A DNA stretch of 64,000 nucleotides from positions 682,314-746,313 of the forward strand of contig NZ_SWBR01000002.1 in NCBI RefSeq assembly GCF_005116505.1. The letters are read 5' to 3'. Below, one piece after another: positions 58,630 to 64,000 of this stretch. Position 1 is the first letter of the stretch. Every line of letters starts with the position of its first letter. The position numbers were made by a program, and so were the translations under genes. Under the pieces are notes generated by a model. It saw only the letters and a list, made by a program, of their open reading frames with translations. It was not told the DNA's origin and ran no database searches. The DNA is from Pedobacter polaris (GTDB lineage: Bacteria; Bacteroidota; Bacteroidia; Sphingobacteriales; Sphingobacteriaceae).

Positions 58630-59613
58630 ATGTTTGAAAATATGGAAAGAGTAAATTGGGGTATAATTGGTTGTGGTGATGTTACTGAAGTAAAAAGTGG
58701 GCCAGCATTTAACAAAGTACCCAATTCAAAATTAATAGCAGTAATGCGCAGAGATGCTAATAAAGCCAAAGACTATGCAATAAGACATGGTGTGCCTAAA
58801 TGGTTTGCAAATGCAGATGAACTGATTAACGACCCAGAAGTAAATGCGATTTATATTGCCACACCACCTTCTAGCCATGTTGAATATGTTTTAAAGGCAA
58901 TCCAAGCTAAAAAACCAGTATATGTAGAAAAGCCGATGTCACTTAATTACACAGAAGGTAAACGCATGGTAGACGCAGCTAATGCAAATAATATAAAGCT
59001 TACTGTAGCTCATTACCGCAGAGCGCAACCCATGTTCTTAAAAATTAAATCTTTGTTGGATAAAAGTGCCATAGGCGATATACGTTTGGTTAATCTTAAT
59101 CTTTTGCAACCACAAATTACTGATATCATTGCACAAACTGCAACAAATTGGCGTATTGACCCATCAATTTCTGGTGGTGGCCTATTCCATGATCTTGCCC
59201 CTCATCAACTTGATCTCATGATTTACTTTTTTGGTGCTATTGAATCTTTTTATGGAATGTCTACCTCAGTTAATAAAAGTAGTGTTGATGACGTAGTTAC
59301 TGGTCAAATTCTATTTAAAAATAACGTTGTTTTTAATGGAAACTGGTGTTTTAATGTAGCTGCAGCTGATGCGCTTGATTGTTGTGAAATTTATGGTACA
59401 AATGGGAAAATCAGTTTTCCTATTTTTGGTCACAAAATAACCATTACGCAAAATGGACAAACCGAAATCGAAGAAACTGAGCCCTTAACTCATGTGCAAC
59501 AACCAATGATTGCTAAAGTGGTTGATTATTTCTTAGGGAAAGCTGATAACCCGTGTACTGGTGAAACAGCGCTTGAGACCATGAAATTGATAGATAAATT
59601 CACTACAAAATAA
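58630..59613 (+). CDS. Gfo/Idh/MocA-family NAD(P)-dependent oxidoreductase
   Basis: This 327-residue protein has the Rossmann motif WGIIGCGDVTEVK near 9-21, the VYVEKPMSL segment near 96-104 with the catalytic Lys, and GGGLFHDLAPHQLDLM near 177-192 with Asp/His in the active site. The family acts on sugars, inositols and related molecules; the substrate is unknown. The frame begins with TTG at 58627; ATG 58630 is used, and ATG 58642 is also possible. Six bases separate it from the YeeE pair, so they may be one transcript. Confidence 0.88.
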   Translation: MFENMERVNWGIIGCGDVTEVKSGPAFNKVPNSKLIAVMRRDANKAKDYAIRHGVPKWFANADELINDPEVNAIYIATPPSSHVEYVLKAIQAKKPVYVEKPMSLNYTEGKRMVDAANANNIKLTVAHYRRAQPMFLKIKSLLDKSAIGDIRLVNLNLLQPQITDIIAQTATNWRIDPSISGGGLFHDLAPHQLDLMIYFFGAIESFYGMSTSVNKSSVDDVVTGQILFKNNVVFNGNWCFNVAAADALDCCEIYGTNGKISFPIFGHKITITQNGQTEIEETEPLTHVQQPMIAKVVDYFLGKADNPCTGETALETMKLIDKFTTK

Positions 59614-59619
59614 ATTAAA

Positions 59620-60183
59620 ATGTTGGAACTTATTAAACAACCTTGGCCTTGGTATTTTTCAGGGTTTATGATTGTTGTCATTATGCTATTATTGGTGTTT
59701 TGGGGCAAATCATTTGGTTTCTCTGCTAACCTGCGCAATTTGTGTGCAATGGCAGGTGCAGGACGAAAAGTAAAATTTTTCGACTTTGATTGGAAAAGCC
59801 AGCAATGGAATCTATTATTTTTAGTAGGTGCTATAATTGGTGGCTTCATCTCTTCACATTATTTAAGTGATCCTAATGAACTTCAACTTTCAGCAACAAC
59901 CATTAAAGATCTTAAACAATTAAATATTTCTTTTAACGGTGAGCTAAATCCAACAGAATTGTTTTCACTCCAGACCTTAACCGAACCAAAAACAATTTTC
60001 CTACTGCTTTTTGGTGGTATTTTAGTAGGTTTTGGATCTAGGTATGCTGGTGGTTGTACATCAGGCCACGCCATATCTGGCCTTTCTAATTTCCAGTTCC
60101 CTTCACTATTGGCAATAATTGGCTTTTTTATTGGCGGTTTACTTATGACATTTTTCTTTATGCCTTATTTATTTAAAATATGA
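59620..60183 (+). CDS. YeeE/YedE half-transporter, N-terminal-type subunit
   Basis: This 187-residue protein has about four or five membrane spans and the YeeE/YedE sulfur-transport motif GSRYAGGCTSGHAISGLS near 145-162, with a Cys in the pore-lining position. Related full-length proteins import thiosulfate. It overlaps the next gene by four bases (ATGA). The pair corresponds to a split form of one full-length transporter. Confidence 0.87.
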   Translation: MLELIKQPWPWYFSGFMIVVIMLLLVFWGKSFGFSANLRNLCAMAGAGRKVKFFDFDWKSQQWNLLFLVGAIIGGFISSHYLSDPNELQLSATTIKDLKQLNISFNGELNPTELFSLQTLTEPKTIFLLLFGGILVGFGSRYAGGCTSGHAISGLSNFQFPSLLAIIGFFIGGLLMTFFFMPYLFKI

Positions 60184-60593
60184 AAGCAATCAAATTTATA
60201 TTAGCAGGTATTCTATTTGGCATCGTCATGAGCAAGTCTGAAGCAATTTCATGGTTTAGGATACAGGAAATGTTCAGGTTCCAATCTTTTCACATGTATG
60301 GTATTATCGGCACTGCCGTAGTACTTGGTGCTTTATCTGTAATGATGATTAAAAGATTTAAGCTAAAAGATACAGCTAAACAGCCCATTGTTTTTAAAGA
60401 CAAGGATAAAGGCTATTACCGTTATATCTTTGGTGGAATTATCTTCGGATTAGGCTGGGCATTAACAGGTGCATGCCCTGGCCCTATGTTTGTGAATATT
60501 GGTTATGGATACCTATCTATGCTTATAGTTGTTGCTGGAGCCTTACTGGGTACATTAATATATGGGATTATTAAAGATCGCCTACCCCACTAA
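60180..60593 (+). CDS. YeeE/YedE half-transporter, second subunit (DUF6691-type)
   Basis: This 137-residue protein has four predicted spans and the paired motif GWALTGACPGPMFVNIGYG near 99-117 with the pore Cys. It overlaps the preceding half-transporter gene by four bases and should assemble with it. Together they are candidates for uptake of thiosulfate or a related sulfur compound. No sulfur-oxidising or rhodanese gene adjoins. Confidence 0.87.
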   Translation: MKAIKFILAGILFGIVMSKSEAISWFRIQEMFRFQSFHMYGIIGTAVVLGALSVMMIKRFKLKDTAKQPIVFKDKDKGYYRYIFGGIIFGLGWALTGACPGPMFVNIGYGYLSMLIVVAGALLGTLIYGIIKDRLPH

Positions 60594-60595
60594 TA

Positions 60596-61087
60596 TTAAC
60601 TTAATTTCCAATCTGGCCTTTCAAAATGACAGGTATAGCCATAAGGGTTCTTTTGTAAATAATCTTGGTGTTCTGCTTCTGCATTCCAAAAATCAGTTGC
60701 TGGTAATACTTCAGTAATAATTTTCCCCGGCCAAACTCCAGAAGCTTCCATCTCAGCTATTAATGCATTGGCAGTTTCACGTTGTTTATCATCGATAAAA
60801 AAAATAGCAGAGCGATAAGAGGTACCAATATCATTTCCCTGTCTATTTCTAGTTGTAGGATCATGAATTTGGAAAAAATACGCTAACAATTTACGATACG
60901 ATAAAATCGCAGGGTCAAATACAATTTCAATTGCTTCTGCATGTGTACCATGATTTCTATAGGTAGCATTTGGTACATCACCACCGGTATAACCAACAAC
61001 TGTTGAAATTACGCCTGGGTAATGACGGATTAATTCTTCAACTCCCCAAAAACAACCTCCAGCAAGAACTGCTTTCTCTGTATTCAT
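60596..61087 (-). CDS. msrA: Peptide methionine (S)-S-oxide reductase
   Basis: This 163-residue protein has the MsrA active site GGCFWG at 10-15 (Cys12), the VGYTGG segment at 37-42 and AIFFIDDKQ near 95. It reduces the S-form of methionine sulfoxide in proteins. No MsrB fusion. The C-terminal end YGYTCHF has an additional Cys that may serve as the resolving residue. It converges on the YeeE pair with two bases between the stops. Confidence 0.95.
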   Translation of the reverse strand: MNTEKAVLAGGCFWGVEELIRHYPGVISTVVGYTGGDVPNATYRNHGTHAEAIEIVFDPAILSYRKLLAYFFQIHDPTTRNRQGNDIGTSYRSAIFFIDDKQRETANALIAEMEASGVWPGKIITEVLPATDFWNAEAEHQDYLQKNPYGYTCHFERPDWKLS

Positions 61088-61309
61088 ATTAATTTATTTT
61101 ATTTAAAGTTACAGTGATGAGATGAAAATGGCAAGGATTGGCGATATTATGACATAGTTAGGAACTTGGCGAATCCTTTTTCTTTATATTACCACTGTAG
61201 CCAAAACATCCTTGTCTCGCTACTGTTATCTTTATTCAATTATATTTTATCAATTAAACAATCATCCCTTTTCATAAAATGATCATTATACACATGAATT
61301 ACTGAGCCG

Positions 61310-63052
61310 ATGAAAATACTTTGGAAATACCTGAAACCACATCGTGCATTAATTGCACTTTCACTTGGTTTGGCTGGCATAGCACAATTACTTAACCTTA
61401 TAGATCCAGTTATATTTGGCCGTATCATAGACGAATATTCTACCAACAAAAATAATCTTGGCGAGAGACAACTCATTGCCGAAGTGACTTACTGGTTGTT
61501 AATTGCATTGGCAATAGCAGTAGTAGCTAAATTTTGTAAAGCAATACAAGAATTTACTACAAGAAAAGCTGTCGCTCTATTTGGGATGGGTATTTTTAAT
61601 GATGGTTTAAAACAAACACTTCGTCTATCTTTCCAAGAATTTGAGGAAAGCCGCAGCGGCACTACCCTATCTGTTTTGCAAAAAGTAAAAACAGATGCAG
61701 AAAGATTTATCAATGCATTTATCAATATTCTTTTTTCATCAACCGTAGGAATCTGTTTTTTGCTTTGGTATAGCATTAACAAAAACTGGTTATTGGTACC
61801 CGTATTTTTTGTGGGCGTGTTACTTTTGGGCTCATTAACTGGATTAATCTCTAAAAAAATCAAAACCATACAGCGCTCTATTAATCGCCAGTCCGATAGT
61901 CAGGCAGGGATCATTACCGAAAGTTTGCGCAACATAGAGCTGGTAAAAAGCTTGGGACTTACTTTCTCAGAAATCAGGAGACTGAACATTCAAACCCTTA
62001 AAATCTTTAATCTGGAAATGTTAAAGGCAAAAAAAGTAAGTATGCTTGCTTTCTTTCAAGGAAACCTACTCAACCTGCTGAAACAGTCGGTATTGTTTAT
62101 TTTGTTATGGCTAATTTTTAGAAAAGTTTTATCAACCGGAGAATTAATAGCGATGCAGTTTATTTCTACTGCTATATTTACTCCCCTGCAGGATCTTGGT
62201 AACATGATCATTTTATATAGGGAAGCAGATGCATCGCTAAAAACTTTTGATGCTTTGATGCACAAAAATGTAGAACTACGTCCAGAAAACTCTGTAGAAC
62301 TTGGAAAATTAGAGCGATTAGAGTTTCAGCATGTTATTTTTAAACATAAAACAGCTGGTTACAATGCCATAGATGATATTTCATTCGAGATTGAGAAAGG
62401 TCAAACGGTTGCTTTTGTAGGCCCATCTGGCTCTGGAAAATCTACTTTAGTTAAATTATTAGTGGGTCTTTATCTTCCTTTAAAAGGAGGAATAATGTTT
62501 AATGGTGTAAATGCTGAAAAAATACGTTACAATCCACTTCGCAGACAAATTGGTTTTGTTACCCAGGATACACAACTATATGCTGGCTCTATCCGCGAAA
62601 ATATGTTGTTTGTTAACCCAAATGCTACAGAAGACGATATTTTAGGTGCGTTAGAAAAAGCATCAGCTACTGGCTTAATTCAAAGAGCTTCAAATGGCAT
62701 AGACACTATCCTTGGCGAAAATGGAATGAAGCTTTCAGGAGGAGAAAAACAACGTATTTCAATTGCTAGAGCATTACTAAGACAACCAAGGTTATTGATC
62801 TTTGATGAAGCTACTTCTGCACTCGACTCTTTAACAGAAGAAGAAATTTCGACCACTATTAGAGAAATTTCTAACAGGCGTGAGCAAATGACTATTTTAA
62901 TTGCACACAGGCTTTCTACCATTATGCATGCAGACACGATTTATGTATTAGAAAAAGGGAAGATTTCTGAGGCAGGCAGTCATGAAGAATTGCTTGAACT
63001 CAAAGGGCTTTATTATTCTATGTGGAGACAACAGATTGGAGAGCGTAGGTAG
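61310..63052 (+). CDS. ABC exporter, fused permease and ATPase
   Basis: This 580-residue protein has six spans in the first 310 residues and an ABC ATPase: Walker A GPSGSGKST near 370, Q-loop VTQDTQLYAG near 415, signature LSGGEKQRISIARAL near 475, Walker B LLIFDEATSALDS near 497 and the H-loop AHRLS near 528. It is a homodimer-type half exporter like MsbA/lipid or drug exporters. The substrate is unknown. The ATG at 61310 leaves a short N-terminus before the first span. A terminator follows. Confidence 0.93.
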   Translation: MKILWKYLKPHRALIALSLGLAGIAQLLNLIDPVIFGRIIDEYSTNKNNLGERQLIAEVTYWLLIALAIAVVAKFCKAIQEFTTRKAVALFGMGIFNDGLKQTLRLSFQEFEESRSGTTLSVLQKVKTDAERFINAFINILFSSTVGICFLLWYSINKNWLLVPVFFVGVLLLGSLTGLISKKIKTIQRSINRQSDSQAGIITESLRNIELVKSLGLTFSEIRRLNIQTLKIFNLEMLKAKKVSMLAFFQGNLLNLLKQSVLFILLWLIFRKVLSTGELIAMQFISTAIFTPLQDLGNMIILYREADASLKTFDALMHKNVELRPENSVELGKLERLEFQHVIFKHKTAGYNAIDDISFEIEKGQTVAFVGPSGSGKSTLVKLLVGLYLPLKGGIMFNGVNAEKIRYNPLRRQIGFVTQDTQLYAGSIRENMLFVNPNATEDDILGALEKASATGLIQRASNGIDTILGENGMKLSGGEKQRISIARALLRQPRLLIFDEATSALDSLTEEEISTTIREISNRREQMTILIAHRLSTIMHADTIYVLEKGKISEAGSHEELLELKGLYYSMWRQQIGERR

Positions 63053-63068
63053 TTAATATGATAAACGT

Positions 63069-63099
63069 AAAAGCCCCTTTTGCAAGAGGCTTTTTTTGA
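63069..63099 (+). terminator. Terminator of the ABC exporter gene
   Basis: AAAAGCCCCTT and AAGAGGCTTTTT form an imperfect stem followed by TTTTTT, 17 bases after the stop codon. Confidence 0.75.
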
Positions 63100-63111
63100 A
63101 GTTAAATTTAA

Positions 63112-63594
63112 TTAAAGTCCGTTATCACCTCTTTCTCCCAGGCTACTTTCGTTATCTCCAAATGATCCTTGATCTAGTTCATCATCTTCAAACTGATCTT
63201 CTTCATCAGAACCATCACCTTCGTTAGCTATATCATCTTCCTGATCTCCATTTCCAGTAGTTTGATTATTGGTAGTTTGGCCGAAAGTATTCGATTGACC
63301 ATCATTTTGTAAACCTGATTGATTCTGATCTTGTTCTTGGCTCTGATTTACTTGATTTTGAGCACCTTGGTTCTGGTTTTGTCCTTCTCTAAATTGATTT
63401 TCTTCCCTTGAAGGATCGTTTTGCTCATTCTGAGAAGAAGTACCATAAGAAGGGCCCCCATTAGCTTGATTTTGGCTTTGATTTTGAGTGTTTCCGTTTT
63501 CTTGATTGTTTTCTTCTGAACGGTTCATTTCTCCAGTATTTTCATCTTGTTGATTTGAATACTGATTTTCTGGTTGATAATCTTGATTTTCCAT
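63112..63594 (-). CDS. Q/N-rich disordered protein with acidic tail
   Basis: This 160-residue protein lacks hydrophobic segments. Residues 1-110 are mostly Gln, Asn, Gly, Ser and Glu (NQNQGAQNQVNQSQEQDQNQ is typical) and residues 117-150 are Asp/Glu-rich. The composition resembles prion-like or phase-separating domains, but no such activity can be read from sequence. The clean start and codon use support coding. It follows a terminator and has no partner. Confidence 0.7.
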   Translation of the reverse strand: MENQDYQPENQYSNQQDENTGEMNRSEENNQENGNTQNQSQNQANGGPSYGTSSQNEQNDPSREENQFREGQNQNQGAQNQVNQSQEQDQNQSGLQNDGQSNTFGQTTNNQTTGNGDQEDDIANEGDGSDEEDQFEDDELDQGSFGDNESSLGERGDNGL

Positions 63595-63784
63595 GATATT
63601 TGATATTTAGGTTGATTAGTATCATAAATGCTTTCAATTTTAAAAAGTTTTAAAATTTTTAGCTAAAAACAACTAATTGCACCTTTTAAAACTTGTAAGA
63701 GTGTTAATTATATTAAATATCTAGGGGCAGTATATTCTGTATCAAGATCTATTTTCTAATTACAGTAATTAGAAAAATTTAGGC

Positions 63785-63815
63785 AAAAAAAAACATCCGC
63801 CAAATGGACGGATGC
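63785..63815 (-). terminator. Terminator of the cold-shock gene
   Basis: On the minus strand CATCCGTCC and GGCGGATG form an imperfect stem followed by TTTTTTT. It lies 26 bases after the stop codon at 63841. Confidence 0.8.
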
Positions 63816-63840
63816 TTCTCAATTTATGAAGGATAATCTC

Positions 63841-64000
63841 TTAGTCTATCTTAACATTAACTGCGTTTAGGCCTTTTTTGCCTTGCTCGATATCATAGCT
63901 TACTGAATCATTCTCACGAATTTGATCGATTAAACCTGATACATGTACAAAAATTTCGGCATCACCGTTTGCTGGTGTAATAAATCCAAAACCTTTTGTC
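63841..64000 (-). CDS. Cold-shock domain protein, partial (C-terminal 53 residues)
   Basis: Only the last 53 codons lie in the window. They contain the RNA-binding motifs KGFGFI (RNP1) and the RNP2-like IFVHVS, then DSVSYDIEQGKKGLNAVNVKI, split by position, to the stop. The part fits a CspA-type single cold-shock domain that binds single-stranded nucleic acid. The N-terminal start is outside the window. Confidence 0.9.
   Translation of the reverse strand, partial: TKGFGFITPANGDAEIFVHVSGLIDQIRENDSVSYDIEQGKKGLNAVNVKID

Noticed and set aside
1..64000. tRNA genes, CRISPR arrays, prophage or insertion sequence
   Set aside because: No clover-leaf T-loop pattern, no regular spaced repeat array, no phage structural genes and no transposase frame were seen on either strand.

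Overview
The window is chromosomal DNA from a Bacteroidota bacterium, most likely a Pedobacter-like member of the Sphingobacteriaceae. The DNA is AT-rich. Many genes are preceded by the Bacteroidota -7 promoter motif TAnnTTTG rather than a -35/-10 box, and Shine-Dalgarno sequences are almost absent (the Hsp20 gene is the clear exception). Several proteins have the lipobox style S-S-C-K-K-D, and many orthologue types are typical of this family (RhaI/RhaEW/RhaT, MbnP, DUF4397, DUF4369-TlpA). I see no prophage, CRISPR array, complete insertion sequence, tRNA or ribosomal RNA. Mobile-looking DNA is limited to short palindromic repeats between genes.

Layout. 1-4072 (minus) is an L-rhamnose operon: transporter rhaT, bifunctional aldolase/dehydrogenase rhaEW, and the start of isomerase rhaI. 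4316-9506 (plus) joins polyphosphate glucokinase and a HAD phosphatase to the oxidative pentose phosphate genes gnd, zwf and pgl. 9591-11950 (plus) is an alkylation-repair cassette: AraC-methyltransferase fusion, 2OG-Fe oxygenase, AlkB. 12179-15125 (minus) is ppk1-ppx, so polyphosphate synthesis, hydrolysis and use for glucose phosphorylation all lie within 11 kb. 15232-26746 is a mixed housekeeping stretch: histone-like protein, YajQ, GNAT, GH43, RlmF with a conserved unknown protein, Hsp20, thioesterase, FAD oxidase, FolB, acyl-CoA dehydrogenase and small proteins. 26848-29505 (minus) holds lysC and lysA with a possible antisense small membrane protein between them, followed by a phosphoglucomutase/phosphomannomutase.

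31507-37993 is the most distinctive part. It holds a doubly frameshifted lipoprotein pseudogene and a secreted acetolactate decarboxylase. A plus-strand copper/heme cluster follows: small Cys-motif protein, MbnP-like lipoprotein, MbnH-like di-heme peroxidase, CDICGC outer-membrane protein, SCO protein and cytochrome c. The RNase P RNA gene comes next. 38252-48875 has a sigma-54 type response regulator with a variant GAFTGA loop, an RluA synthase, a PhoB-like regulator, a TlpA-like thioredoxin, gatB, tandem tyrosine-rich secreted proteins, alaS and a MerR regulator. 48931-57159 holds small disordered or lipid-anchored proteins and an operon with a CmoA homologue, an ICMT-like membrane methyltransferase and an SMP-30 protein, then a CheY-like regulator, S1/P1 nuclease and lipoproteins. 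57265-64000 holds a Bcr-type exporter, a Gfo/Idh/MocA oxidoreductase, a split YeeE/YedE pair, msrA, an ABC exporter, a Q/N-rich disordered protein and the 3' part of a cold-shock protein gene.

The best candidates for undescribed biology are the MbnP/MbnH copper cluster outside any visible methanobactin locus, and the CmoA homologue paired with a membrane methyltransferase instead of CmoB. Several annotated start codons needed correction because the longest open frame runs back into promoter motifs or repeats. All assignments come from reading the sequence; no database search was run.
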